Shown: positions 26,628 through 35,747, numbered from the stretch's first letter. The stretch is DNA of 50,779 nt from an uncultured Lachnospiraceae bacterium (GCA_910585005.1 CAJUCN010000018.1:1-50779); one strand, 5' to 3'. Program-made: numbers and translations. The notes: generated by a model from the sequence alone, not told the origin.

Positions 26628-26725
26628 CTTCTGTTTTTCAGGATGATAGCATGATAAAGTATTTTTGGTATCTGGCAGGATCATTTTAAAACGTTATGGC
26701 CGCGGGGCGGCAGAATGGAGGAACC

Positions 26726-27433
26726 ATGGAAAAATTGGAGCAGCTTTATGAAGGAAAAGCCAAGAAAGTATTTGCAACGGATGACCCGGATGTTGTCATC
26801 GTGGATTATAAGGATGATGCGACAGCTTTCAATGGGGAAAAAAAGGGTACGATTGTGGGCAAGGGCGTGATCAATAACCGCATGACGAACCATGTTTTTA
26901 AGCTTCTTGAGAAGGAAGGCGTACCCACCCATTTGATTAAGGAGTTAAGTGAGAGGGAAACCGCAGTGAAGAAAGTAGAGATTGTTCCCTTAGAAGTGAT
27001 CATCCGTAATGTGGCAGCGGGAAGTTTTTCAAAGCGTTTGGGCGTGCCGGAAGGAACTCCTTTTCAAGAGCCTACCATTGAATTTAGTTATAAGAATGAT
27101 GAACTTGGCGATCCCCTGATCAACAGCCATTTTGCCGTTGCGCTGGGACTTGCCACATGGGAAGAGATCGACACGATCAAAAAGTATGCGTTTAAAGTAA
27201 ATCAGGTCTTAAAGGCATATTTCCTCCAGGCGGATATCAAGCTGATTGATTTTAAGATCGAGTTTGGACGTTTCCATGGGGAGATCCTTCTTGCAGATGA
27301 AACTTCACCGGATACCTGCCGTTTGTGGGATGTACATACCAATGAGAAGCTGGATAAGGACCGTTTCCGCAGGGATTTGGGAAATGTGGAAGAAGCTTAC
27401 AATGAAGTATTTAAACGTTTAGGACTGGCATAA
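26726..27433 (+). CDS. purC: SAICAR synthetase (phosphoribosylaminoimidazole-succinocarboxamide synthase)
   Basis: Protein of 235 residues; GGAGGA precedes the ATG. Family blocks are all present: LYEGKAKKVF at 6-15, FNGEKK, VIIRNVAAGSF, and ADETSPDTCRLWD near 190-202. It joins CAIR and aspartate using ATP in de novo purine synthesis. Length is typical. It heads a purC-purB-purF-like cluster with gaps of about 20-35 nt. No purine riboswitch or operator was recognised in the 98 nt before it. Confidence 0.95.
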   Translation: MEKLEQLYEGKAKKVFATDDPDVVIVDYKDDATAFNGEKKGTIVGKGVINNRMTNHVFKLLEKEGVPTHLIKELSERETAVKKVEIVPLEVIIRNVAAGSFSKRLGVPEGTPFQEPTIEFSYKNDELGDPLINSHFAVALGLATWEEIDTIKKYAFKVNQVLKAYFLQADIKLIDFKIEFGRFHGEILLADETSPDTCRLWDVHTNEKLDKDRFRRDLGNVEEAYNEVFKRLGLA

Positions 27434-27453
27434 GATTGACGGGAGACGAAACT

Positions 27454-28905
27454 ATGAGTACGGATAAATATGTAAGTCCTTTATCGGAACGTTATGCCAG
27501 CAAAGAAATGCAGTATATTTTTTCGCCGGATATGAAATTCAGGACATGGAGAAAGCTTTGGATCGCCTTGGCGGAGACAGAAATGGAATTGGGACTGTCC
27601 CGGAATGGAAAACCGGTGATCACGAAAGAGCAGATCGATGAGCTGCGTGAACATGCAGAGGATATCAATTACGATGTGGCGAAGGAAAGAGAAAAGCAGG
27701 TGCGCCATGATGTGATGAGCCATGTGTATGCTTACGGGCAGCAGTGCCCTAAGGCTGCAGGGATTATCCATTTAGGGGCAACAAGCTGTTATGTAGGTGA
27801 CAATACGGACATTATCGTTATGGATAAAGCCCTTCGTCTGGTGAAAAAAAAGCTGGTCAATGTGTTGAAAGAACTTGGGGATTTTGCTGAAAAGTATAAG
27901 GATCAGCCAACCCTTGCATTTACTCATTTCCAGCCGGCCCAGCCTACCACAGTGGGAAAGAGGGCTACTTTATGGATGCAGGAATTCTGTCTGGACTTAG
28001 AAGACCTTGACCATGTGATTTCCGGGTTAAAGCTTCTTGGATCGAAAGGAACCACCGGAACCCAGGCTTCCTTTTTAGAATTGTTTGACGGAGATCAAAA
28101 GACCATTGATAAGATCGACCCAATGATCGCAGGGAAGATGGGGTTTGCACAGTGTTATCCGGTTTCCGGCCAGACCTATTCCAGAAAGGTGGACACCAGG
28201 GTAGCTAATGTGCTTGCAGGAATTGCGGCAAGCGCCCATAAGATGTCCAATGATATCCGGCTTTTGCAGCATCTTAAGGAAGTGGAAGAGCCTTTTGAAA
28301 AGAGTCAGATCGGTTCTTCTGCTATGGCTTATAAGCGCAATCCGATGAGAAGTGAGCGGATCGCCTCCCTTTCCAGGTATGTGATGATAGATGCTTTGAA
28401 TCCGGCAATCACTTCGGCAACCCAATGGTTTGAAAGAACCTTGGATGATTCGGCAAATAAGCGGCTTTCTATTCCCGAAGGCTTTCTTGCGGTGGACGGT
28501 ATTTTGGATCTGTGCCTGAATGTGGTGGACGGGCTTGTGGTGTACCCTAAAGTGATTGAAAAACACCTGATGAGCGAACTCCCCTTTATGGCAACCGAAA
28601 ATATAATGATGGATGCGGTGAAAATGGGAGGAAACCGACAGGAGCTTCATGAGCGGATCCGGGAACTTTCTATGGAAGCGGGCAGGAATGTAAAGGTGGA
28701 AGGCAGGGAGAATAATCTGCTTGAGCTGATTGCGGCCGATCCCGGGTTTCCTATGACGTTAGAGGATCTGGAAAAGCTGATGGAACCTTCTAACTATGTG
28801 GGAAGGTCTAAGGAGCAGGTGGAGAATTTCTTGTCAGAAGTGATTAGGCCGATTTTGGAAGAAAACAAAGAACTGTTGGGAGTTAAGGCTGAGATTCATG
28901 TTTAG
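27454..28905 (+). CDS. purB: Adenylosuccinate lyase
   Basis: Protein of 483 residues; GGGAGA lies 7 nt before the ATG at 27454. The fumarase/aspartase superfamily signature SSAMAYKRNPMRSE is near 289-302, and the TH(F)QPAQPTT segment near 156-164 carries the general-acid His region. It releases fumarate from SAICAR and from adenylosuccinate, so it follows purC in the pathway as well as on the chromosome. Confidence 0.95.
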   Translation: MSTDKYVSPLSERYASKEMQYIFSPDMKFRTWRKLWIALAETEMELGLSRNGKPVITKEQIDELREHAEDINYDVAKEREKQVRHDVMSHVYAYGQQCPKAAGIIHLGATSCYVGDNTDIIVMDKALRLVKKKLVNVLKELGDFAEKYKDQPTLAFTHFQPAQPTTVGKRATLWMQEFCLDLEDLDHVISGLKLLGSKGTTGTQASFLELFDGDQKTIDKIDPMIAGKMGFAQCYPVSGQTYSRKVDTRVANVLAGIAASAHKMSNDIRLLQHLKEVEEPFEKSQIGSSAMAYKRNPMRSERIASLSRYVMIDALNPAITSATQWFERTLDDSANKRLSIPEGFLAVDGILDLCLNVVDGLVVYPKVIEKHLMSELPFMATENIMMDAVKMGGNRQELHERIRELSMEAGRNVKVEGRENNLLELIAADPGFPMTLEDLEKLMEPSNYVGRSKEQVENFLSEVIRPILEENKELLGVKAEIHV

Positions 28906-28939
28906 GATGATTGACCGGTAAGGGAAGTTGCCGGTTAGT

Positions 28940-30361
28940 ATGGAGGAATATAATTTGGGTGGTTTTTTTGGAGCAGCCTTAAAAAAGGACTGCGTATTTG
29001 ATTTATTTTTTGGGACGGATTACCATTCCCATTTAGGCACAAGGCGGGCAGGGATGGCCGTGTACAGCAAGGAAGACGGCTTTGACCGGGCGATCCATAA
29101 TATTGAAAACGCTCCGTTCCGCACCAAGTTTGACAAAGATGTCAATGAGATGCGTGGAAATATGGGGATTGGCTGTATTTCCGATTATGAGCCGCAGCCT
29201 CTTTTGGTGCGCTCCCATCACGGGACTTATGCCATTATGACGGTGGGTAAGATCAACAATATGGATGAGATCGTGCAAAAGATTTTTACAATGGGGCACG
29301 CCCATTTTCTTGAGATGAGCGGCGGCGATATCAACGCCACGGAGTTAGTGGCCGCCATCATCAACCAAAAGGAGAATCTGATCGAAGGGATCACTTACGC
29401 ACAGGAGTTGATTGACGGATCCATGACGCTGGCCCTCCTTACGCCAATGGGGATCTATGCCGCCAGAGACAAGCTGGGCAGAACGCCGGTGGCGATTGGT
29501 AAAAAAGAGGATGGCTACTGCATTTCTTTTGAAAGTTTTGCTTACTTAAATTTAGGATATACCCAGGAGAGAGAACTAGGGCCGGGAGAAGTGGTCATCA
29601 TTACGCCGGAAGAGGTGCGGACGCTGGTGAAACCGGGAAGCGATATGAAAATCTGCACATTTCTTTGGGTCTACTACGGATATCCTTCTTCCTCCTATGA
29701 GGGGATCAGTGTGGAAAAGATGCGCTATCAATGTGGCGCCCTTTTGGCAAAGCGGGACGATGCCAGGCCGGATAATGTGGCAGGTGTGCCGGATTCCGGA
29801 ATTGCCCATGCGGTTGGTTATTCCAATGAGTCAGGGATCCCATTTTCCAGGCCGTTTATTAAATATACGCCTACCTGGCCAAGGTCGTTTATGCCAACCA
29901 TCCAGAGCAAAAGGAACCTGATCGCAAAGATGAAACTGATTCCGGTGCATGACCTGATTCAGGACAAAAGTCTTTTGCTGATAGATGATTCTATTGTCCG
30001 GGGAACCCAGCTTCGTGAAACGACAGAGTTCCTTTATCAAAGCGGCGCCAAGGAAGTGCATATCAGGCCGGCATGTCCGCCTCTTTTGTACGGTTGTAAA
30101 TATTTGAATTTTTCCCGTTCCACTTCGGAGATGGATCTGATCACGAGACGGATCATTAAAGAAATGGAAGGGGAGGGGAAGAATGTAAATTTAAGCGCTT
30201 ACTCCAACCCTGAGACGCCGGAATATCAGGAGATGGTGAAAAGGATCGGCGTCCAGCTTAATTTTACGTCTCTCAGATACCACAGGCTGGATGATATGAT
30301 CGAGGCTGTGGGAATTGATAAAAATAAGCTTTGCACTTACTGCTGGGATGGCAGGGAATGA
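28940..30361 (+). CDS. Amidophosphoribosyltransferase-like protein lacking the catalytic N-terminal Cys
   Basis: Protein of 473 residues (a TTG at 28928 would add four). The PRPP-binding motif LLLIDDSIVRGTQL near 343-356 is intact and typical of PurF. The N-terminal glutaminase part is recognisable (GGFFGAAL, GTRRAGMAV, DKLGRTPVAIG), but PurF needs a terminal Cys in CGVFG, and here the position reads GGFFG. An in-frame stop at 28919 rules out an upstream Cys start. The nearest Cys is residue 18. The protein may use free ammonia or serve another role; a canonical purF may exist elsewhere. It is the third gene of the purine cluster. Confidence 0.85.
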   Translation: MEEYNLGGFFGAALKKDCVFDLFFGTDYHSHLGTRRAGMAVYSKEDGFDRAIHNIENAPFRTKFDKDVNEMRGNMGIGCISDYEPQPLLVRSHHGTYAIMTVGKINNMDEIVQKIFTMGHAHFLEMSGGDINATELVAAIINQKENLIEGITYAQELIDGSMTLALLTPMGIYAARDKLGRTPVAIGKKEDGYCISFESFAYLNLGYTQERELGPGEVVIITPEEVRTLVKPGSDMKICTFLWVYYGYPSSSYEGISVEKMRYQCGALLAKRDDARPDNVAGVPDSGIAHAVGYSNESGIPFSRPFIKYTPTWPRSFMPTIQSKRNLIAKMKLIPVHDLIQDKSLLLIDDSIVRGTQLRETTEFLYQSGAKEVHIRPACPPLLYGCKYLNFSRSTSEMDLITRRIIKEMEGEGKNVNLSAYSNPETPEYQEMVKRIGVQLNFTSLRYHRLDDMIEAVGIDKNKLCTYCWDGRE

Positions 30362-30379
30362 TCAGTATATGATAAAGAA

Positions 30380-30408
30380 AGAACCGTTGACAACAGCGGT
30401 TCTTTTTT
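30380..30408 (+). terminator. Rho-independent terminator of the purine cluster
   Basis: A 10-bp stem AGAACCGTTG / CAGCGGTTCT with ACAA loop is followed by TTTTTT. It lies 18 nt after the PurF-like stop codon. Confidence 0.9.
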
Positions 30409-30474
30409 GTATACTTTTATAAGTCAAAGCGTTAAAGCTTTAAAATGTACAAGTGAAACATAGGAGATAAGGAA

Positions 30475-32112
30475 ATGACGATTGTAGATGTGCTGGAACA
30501 AAACAGCAGGAGTTACGGGGATGAGATTTGTCTGGTGGAGATCAATCCGGAAGTAAAAGAAGTGCGGAGAGTGACCTGGAAAGAATACGAACTGATGGAG
30601 CCCAATCCCATGACCCATTACCGAAGGGAAATCTCATGGAGGGTATTTGACGAGAAAGCAAACCGCTTTGCAAACCTGCTTCTTGAAAGGGGAATCAGGA
30701 AAGGCGATAAGGTAGCAATCCTTTTGATGAACTGCCTGGAATGGCTGCCTATTTATTTCGGTATATTGAAGACGGGTGCGCTGGCGGTTCCCTTAAACTT
30801 CCGTTATGCACCGGATGAAATTGAATATTGTGTGAACCTGGCCGAAGCGGATGTTTTGGTTTTTGGGCCGGAGTTTATTGGACGTGTAGAGGAAATCGCA
30901 GATTCCATCAGCAAAAACAGGCTTTTGTTTTTTGTGGGGGAGCATTGCCCTTCCTTTGCCGAGGATTACGGCGCGCTGACCTCTAATTGTTCCAGCATAG
31001 CGCCAAAGGTCGCTTTGACGGACAAGGATGATGCGGCAATTTACTTTTCATCGGGAACGACAGGCTTTCCCAAGGCGATTTTACATAATCATGAAAGCCT
31101 GATCCATTCCTGCAGGGTGGAACAAAATCACCACGGCCAGACCAGAGACGATATATTCTTGTGTATTCCGCCGCTCTATCATACGGGAGCTAAAATGCAT
31201 TGGTTTGGATCACTCCTGTCAGGGAGCAAGGCGGTTTTGTTAAAAGGCACCAAGCCGGAATATATTCTGGATGCGGTTTCCAAAGAAAAATGTACGATCG
31301 TATGGCTCCTTGTGCCCTGGGCCCAGGATATCCTGGAAGCGTTGGACAGCGGTGCGTTGAAAATGGAAGACTATGAATTGTCCCAGTGGAGATTGATGCA
31401 TATCGGTGCACAGCCGGTTCCGCCAAGCCTGATCAAACATTGGTGCAGTTATTTTCCGGGCCATCAGTATGATACCAATTACGGCTTAAGCGAATCGATC
31501 GGGCCTGGCTGCGTACATCTGGGAGTGGAGAACATTCATAAGGTGGGGGCAATTGGAAAACCGGGCTTTGGCTGGCAGGTAAAAATCGTTACGGAAGAGC
31601 GGGAAGCGGTTCAGCCGGGAGAGGTAGGGGAACTTGCCGTGAAAGGGCCTGGCGTAATGACTTGCTATTATAATGACGCACAGGCCACGGGGGAAGTCCT
31701 TTCCCCGGATGGATGGCTTTACACTGGGGATATGGCAATGGAGGATGAAGATGGATTTATCTTCCTGGTAGACCGGAAAAAGGATGTGATCATCAGCGGC
31801 GGAGAAAATATTTATCCGGTACAGATCGAAGATTTTATCAGAAACCACCGGGCGGTTCATGACGTGGCGGTGATCGGGATCCCGGATAAGCGTTTGGGAG
31901 AGACGACATTGGCGGTCATCGAGCGAAAGCCGGGGATGGAATGTACGGAGGGGGAGATTATGGAATTTTGCAAAAAACTGCCCAGGTACAAACGACCCCA
32001 CAAAGTTGTTTTTGCTGAGATTCCCAGAAATCCAACCGGAAAAATTGAAAAGCCGAAGCTGAGAGAGGTTTATTGCGGGGCAAGGCTGGTGGAGGCCCAG
32101 ATCAGGAGTTAG
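30475..32112 (+). CDS. Acyl-CoA synthetase (AMP-forming, ANL superfamily)
   Basis: Protein of 545 residues. Core motifs in order: YFSSGTTGFPKA near 191-202, YGLSES near 337-342, YTGDMAMEDEDGFIFLVDRKK near 416-436 with IISGGENIYPVQIE after it, and PTGKIEK near 522-528 holding the C-domain Lys. It activates a carboxylic acid through an acyl-adenylate to its CoA ester. The chain length or aromatic nature of the substrate cannot be read from sequence. The coding end lies 41 nt before the next start, and that gene encodes a solute symporter, suggesting uptake and activation of the same acid. Confidence 0.88.
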   Translation: MTIVDVLEQNSRSYGDEICLVEINPEVKEVRRVTWKEYELMEPNPMTHYRREISWRVFDEKANRFANLLLERGIRKGDKVAILLMNCLEWLPIYFGILKTGALAVPLNFRYAPDEIEYCVNLAEADVLVFGPEFIGRVEEIADSISKNRLLFFVGEHCPSFAEDYGALTSNCSSIAPKVALTDKDDAAIYFSSGTTGFPKAILHNHESLIHSCRVEQNHHGQTRDDIFLCIPPLYHTGAKMHWFGSLLSGSKAVLLKGTKPEYILDAVSKEKCTIVWLLVPWAQDILEALDSGALKMEDYELSQWRLMHIGAQPVPPSLIKHWCSYFPGHQYDTNYGLSESIGPGCVHLGVENIHKVGAIGKPGFGWQVKIVTEEREAVQPGEVGELAVKGPGVMTCYYNDAQATGEVLSPDGWLYTGDMAMEDEDGFIFLVDRKKDVIISGGENIYPVQIEDFIRNHRAVHDVAVIGIPDKRLGETTLAVIERKPGMECTEGEIMEFCKKLPRYKRPHKVVFAEIPRNPTGKIEKPKLREVYCGARLVEAQIRS

Positions 32113-32153
32113 TCCACAGCATTCTATACATGAGGGAAAAGGAGATAAAGGAA

Positions 32154-33692
32154 ATGATCATCAAAATTATTATGTTATTGGTATTTTTTGGCGCAATGAT
32201 TGTTATCGGGTTTTATTGCAGAAAACACGCGACGGATGTAAATGGTTTTGTCTTAGGAGGCAGGAGCGTAGGCCCTTGGCTGACGGCATTTGCCTATGGA
32301 ACCTCTTATTTTTCCGCAGTCATTTTCGTAGGGTATGCAGGGCAATTTGGCTGGAAGTACGGGATTGCGTCCACTTGGATCGGCATTGGGAATGCATTGG
32401 TGGGTTCCATGCTTGCGTGGGTGATTTTAGGGAGACGGACCAGAGTCATGACACAGCATCTGGACAGCGCCACTATGCCGGAGTTTTTTGGCACAAGGTT
32501 TCAGTCCAAGGGATTAAAGATCAGCGCTTCCGTGATCGTGTTTATCTTTTTGATTCCCTATACGGCGTCTCTTTACAATGGCCTTTCCCGTCTGTTTGGG
32601 ATGGCATTTGATATTGATTATACGGTATGCATGATAGTTATGGCAGTATTGACAGGAATTTATGTGATTGCCGGGGGCTATATGGCAACGGCGGTCAATG
32701 ACTTTTTGCAGGGGATCATTATGCTGGTAGGGATCGTGGTAGTGATTGGGGCGGTTTTAAAGACCAATGGAGGTTTCATGGAAGCGTTAAACGGGCTGGC
32801 CGGGATCCAGGACGAAACGGTATCCAACCAGCCAGGCGTGTTTGCGTCATTTTTTGGCCCGGATCCATTAAATCTGCTGGGGGTGGTTATCTTAACTTCC
32901 CTGGGTACATGGGGGCTTCCTCAGATGGTTCAGAAATTTTATGCAATCAAAAGTGAAGATTCCATCAAAAAAGGAACGATTATTTCTACGCTTTTTGCGG
33001 TAGTGGTTTCCGGAGGCTGCTATTTTTTGGGTGGTTTCGGAAGACTATTTTCCAATCAGATTGATATTGCGGCAAACGGATATGACTCCGTGATCCCCAC
33101 CATGCTTTCAGGGCTTTCACCGATCCTGATCGGCTTGGTAGTCATTTTGGTGCTTTCTGCATCCATGTCTACCCTGTCCTCCCTGGTCATGGCCTCAAGC
33201 TCTACGCTGACGCTGGATGTGCTGAAAGGGCATGTGGTTAAGGATATGGATGAGAAGAAACAGGTATTGACCATGCGGGTGCTGATCGTCGTGTTTATTG
33301 CAGTCTCCGTGATCATTGCGGGAATCCAGTATAAGAGTAACATTACCTTTATTGCACAGTTAATGGGCGTTTCGTGGGGGGCTCTTGCGGGGGCATTTCT
33401 TGCGCCTTTCCTCTATGGGCTTTATTGGAAACGCACCACCAAGGCGGCCTGTTATGTAAGTTTTGTTTTTGGCGCCGGGTTTATGGTTATAAATATGCTT
33501 GCCAGGGGCAGCTTTCCGGTTCTTTTGCAGTCTCCGATCAATGCAGGCGCGTTTGCAATGCTGGCAGGCCTGGTGATTGTTCCGGTGGTGAGCCTTGTTA
33601 CGCCAAAGCCGGAACAGAAATGGGTGGAGGATACCTTTGCCTGCTATAGTAAAAAGATCCAGGTGTCGGTGAAGAGATCGTTAAGCGATTAA
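32154..33692 (+). CDS. Sodium:solute symporter (SSS family)
   Basis: Protein of 512 residues from ATG 32154, with GGAGA 8 nt upstream. It has about 13 predicted membrane helices. Family blocks include GFVLGGRSVGPWLTAFAYG near 25-43, the Asn/Ala-rich FSAVIFVGYAG, VIAGGYMATAVNDFLQG near 175-191, and LSASMSTLSSLVMASSS. SSS carriers drive uptake of acids, sugars or amino acids with sodium. The pairing with an acyl-CoA synthetase suggests a carboxylate substrate. Its stop codon abuts the inverted-repeat element that fills the next 360 bp. Confidence 0.88.
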   Translation: MIIKIIMLLVFFGAMIVIGFYCRKHATDVNGFVLGGRSVGPWLTAFAYGTSYFSAVIFVGYAGQFGWKYGIASTWIGIGNALVGSMLAWVILGRRTRVMTQHLDSATMPEFFGTRFQSKGLKISASVIVFIFLIPYTASLYNGLSRLFGMAFDIDYTVCMIVMAVLTGIYVIAGGYMATAVNDFLQGIIMLVGIVVVIGAVLKTNGGFMEALNGLAGIQDETVSNQPGVFASFFGPDPLNLLGVVILTSLGTWGLPQMVQKFYAIKSEDSIKKGTIISTLFAVVVSGGCYFLGGFGRLFSNQIDIAANGYDSVIPTMLSGLSPILIGLVVILVLSASMSTLSSLVMASSSTLTLDVLKGHVVKDMDEKKQVLTMRVLIVVFIAVSVIIAGIQYKSNITFIAQLMGVSWGALAGAFLAPFLYGLYWKRTTKAACYVSFVFGAGFMVINMLARGSFPVLLQSPINAGAFAMLAGLVIVPVVSLVTPKPEQKWVEDTFACYSKKIQVSVKRSLSD

Positions 33693-33729
33693 GTTTCCGT
33701 TTCGTTGACTTAGGCGAATGAAAACGTAT

Positions 33730-33815
33730 GCAAGGATGGATCATAAATTCTACGTCACCACGCTTGGTAAAGCGTGCGCGAATTGGTTCCTTTAGAATTT
33801 ATCATCCATCCTTGC
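33730..33815 (-). repeat. Hairpin repeat element, copy B
   Basis: Arms at 33730-33752 and 33793-33815 pair over 23 bp with one mismatch. The core, read on the minus strand, has AAGGAACCAATTCG and AAGCGTGGTGACGTAG, matching copies A and C. In this copy the inner part also forms CACGCTT-TACC-AAGCGTG. Confidence 0.72.
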
Positions 33816-33925
33816 TGTATTATGAATGGCGCCAAGGTTAACGGAATACTCCGCTAAAGCTGCCTGCGATTACGCACCTTAGTGAATTTACTTCCATACA
33901 TGGACGTGGGCGATTTAGTTAAAAT

Positions 33926-34004
33926 AGAAGGAAGTCAAATTCTTAAGGAGCCAATTGGCGAATGCTTTATCAGAGCGTGGCGACGTAGAAATTGACTTCC
34001 TTCT
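33926..34004 (+). repeat. Hairpin repeat element, copy C
   Basis: Arms at 33926-33943 and 33987-34004 pair at 17 of 18 positions (AGAAGGAAGTCAAATTCT on the left). The core holds AAGGAGCCAATTGG and TCAGAGCGTGGCGACGTAG, nearly identical to copy A although the arms differ. Confidence 0.72.
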
Positions 34005-34108
34005 AAGCGGAAGCTATGACAACATCTCTAAATCAACTAAACGGAAACTTACCGCATCTAACAGGGCAGAAAAAATAAAAAGTACTTCCTATTTTGATAA
34101 ATATGTTG

Positions 34109-34170
34109 TATAATCACATTCATAAGCATTTCAAAGGCATTTCGAAGACATTTCGAATACATTGCAATTT
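34109..34170 (+). promoter_or_regulatory. rho leader: candidate -10 and four 11-bp tandem repeats
   Basis: A TATAAT at 34109-34114 has only a weak -35 (TTCCTA at 34086-34091, 17-nt gap). Four 11-bp units follow at 34127-34170, beginning CATTTCAAAGG, CATTTCGAAGA, CATTTCGAATA and CATTGCAATTT. The period is about one DNA turn, so they could be protein sites or a leader RNA feature. Confidence 0.45.
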
Positions 34171-34234
34171 TCCCAAGAGAAAAAGTGTTACATTTTAAAT
34201 ATGTTATCCATTATAGAAAGGCATGGTTATATTT

Positions 34235-35728
34235 ATGAGAGAAAAGTACGAGTCTTTAGGGCTTGCCGATTTAAAGGCAATCGCGAAGGCAAGAGGGTTG
34301 AGGGGAACTTCAACGATGAAAAAGGCTGAGCTTGTGGACCTGATGCTTGCAGAGGACGAGAAGGATAAAGCGGAGGGAAAGACTGTTCAGCCCAAAGGTG
34401 TTATGGAAAAGAGCGGAAAGACGGAAAGAAAGCAGGAGCGTTCAGCAGGCAGGGGAGAACGTTCGGGACAGAAGGCTGAGCTGCCGGAAAATAAGGTGGA
34501 AAGCCCGCAGCCAAAAGAGAAGATGGACGGAAAAAATGACCGCTTTGACGGAAAAGTGGAGGAGCAGCGTCCGGAAGAAGAAAAGTTCCCGGCTGAACTT
34601 GACAGTGGCATTGCTGCCAGAGGGATCCTGGAGGTTATGCCGGATGGCTATGGTTTCATCCGCTGCGAAAATTTCCTGCCAGGAGATCATGATGTCTATG
34701 TAGCGCCCAGCCAGATCAGGCGGTTTGGGCTGAAAACAGGGGACATTCTGGAAGGGAATACCAGAGTGAGGACACAGGGAGAGAAATTTGCCGCTCTTTT
34801 GTATGTAAAAACCATCAACGGGTACACACCTGAAGTGGCGGTGAAGAGGCATAATTTTGAGGACATGACGCCCATCTTCCCCAACAGAAGGCTTCACTTG
34901 GAAATGCCTGGCGCCAGTATTGCCATGCGGATCATGGATTTGATCAGCCCGGTGGGCAAAGGCCAAAGGGGAATGATCGTATCTCCTCCCAAGGCCGGAA
35001 AAACTACGCTGCTTAAGGATGTGGCCAAATCTATTAAACGGAATTCACCGGAAGTCCATTTGATCATTTTATTGATTGATGAGCGTCCTGAGGAAGTTAC
35101 GGATATCAAGGAAGCAATTGAGGGACCGAATGTAGAAGTGATTTATTCCACATTTGACGAGCTGCCGGAACATCACAAGAGAGTCTCAGAGATGGTGATC
35201 GAAAGGGGAAAACGACTGGTAGAGCATAACAAGGATGTTATGATTTTGATTGACAGTATCACCAGGCTGACCAGGGCCTATAACCTGACGGTTCCGCCAA
35301 GTGGACGTACCTTATCAGGCGGTCTTGACCCGGCAGCGCTGCACATGCCAAAACGGTTCTTTGGAGCGGCCAGAAATATGCGTGAGGGTGGTTCGCTTAC
35401 CATACTTGCAACGGCGCTGGTGGAAACGGGGAGCAAGATGGATGATGTGGTCTACGAAGAGTTTAAGGGAACCGGAAACATGGAATTGGTTTTGGATCGT
35501 AAGCTTTCCGAAAAGAGAGTGTTTCCGGCAATTGATATACCGAAGTCAGGAACCAGGAGAGAGGATCTTCTGCTGGCGCCGGATGAACTGGAAGCCATCA
35601 ATATTATGCGTAAAGCATTGAATGGGTTAAAGCCGGAAGAGGCGGTGGACAAGATCCTGGATATGTTTGCACGGACCAGAAACAATCAGGAATTTGTAAA
35701 TACGGTGAAAAAAATCAAATGGTTATAA
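34235..35728 (+). CDS. rho: Transcription termination factor Rho
   Basis: Protein of 497 residues. A Rho-N helix bundle lies at about 5-40 (LADLKAIAKARGLRGTSTMKKAELVDLML). A Lys/Glu/Arg-rich low-complexity insertion of about 70 residues follows. The cold-shock RNA-binding domain starts near 122 (GILEVMPDGYGFIRC). The ATPase core has Walker A SPPKAGKTTLLKD near 249-261, Walker B VMILIDSITRLTRAY near 335-349, and the Q-loop region SGGLDPAALHMPKRFFG. Rho is a hexameric RNA helicase that ends transcription. ATG 34223 is an alternative start, but AGAAAGG ends 1 nt before it. Confidence 0.95.
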   Translation: MREKYESLGLADLKAIAKARGLRGTSTMKKAELVDLMLAEDEKDKAEGKTVQPKGVMEKSGKTERKQERSAGRGERSGQKAELPENKVESPQPKEKMDGKNDRFDGKVEEQRPEEEKFPAELDSGIAARGILEVMPDGYGFIRCENFLPGDHDVYVAPSQIRRFGLKTGDILEGNTRVRTQGEKFAALLYVKTINGYTPEVAVKRHNFEDMTPIFPNRRLHLEMPGASIAMRIMDLISPVGKGQRGMIVSPPKAGKTTLLKDVAKSIKRNSPEVHLIILLIDERPEEVTDIKEAIEGPNVEVIYSTFDELPEHHKRVSEMVIERGKRLVEHNKDVMILIDSITRLTRAYNLTVPPSGRTLSGGLDPAALHMPKRFFGAARNMREGGSLTILATALVETGSKMDDVVYEEFKGTGNMELVLDRKLSEKRVFPAIDIPKSGTRREDLLLAPDELEAINIMRKALNGLKPEEAVDKILDMFARTRNNQEFVNTVKKIKWL

Positions 35729-35747
35729 TCTAAATTGCAAAAAAGGC

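Larger units (their letters stand above)
33691..34050. repeat. Composite non-coding element bounded by 23-bp inverted repeats
   Basis: Outer inverted repeats at 33691-33713 and 34028-34050 match at 21 of 23 positions (AAGTTTCCGTTT...). The left one begins at the last two bases of the symporter stop codon. Inside are hairpin copies B and C in opposite orientation, separated by about 110 bp with small dyads but no ORF worth calling. The layout suggests a MITE-like or structured-RNA element. No target duplication is obvious. The rest of this 530-bp gene-free stretch is the rho leader. Confidence 0.65.

Noticed and set aside
26628..26725. Purine riboswitch or PurR box before purC
   Set aside because: No purine riboswitch core or PurR-like pair could be recognised in these 98 nt.
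33693..34222. tRNA or known riboswitch in the symporter-rho gap
   Set aside because: No cloverleaf and no recognised riboswitch core; the structure is explained by inverted repeats and the two hairpin copies.
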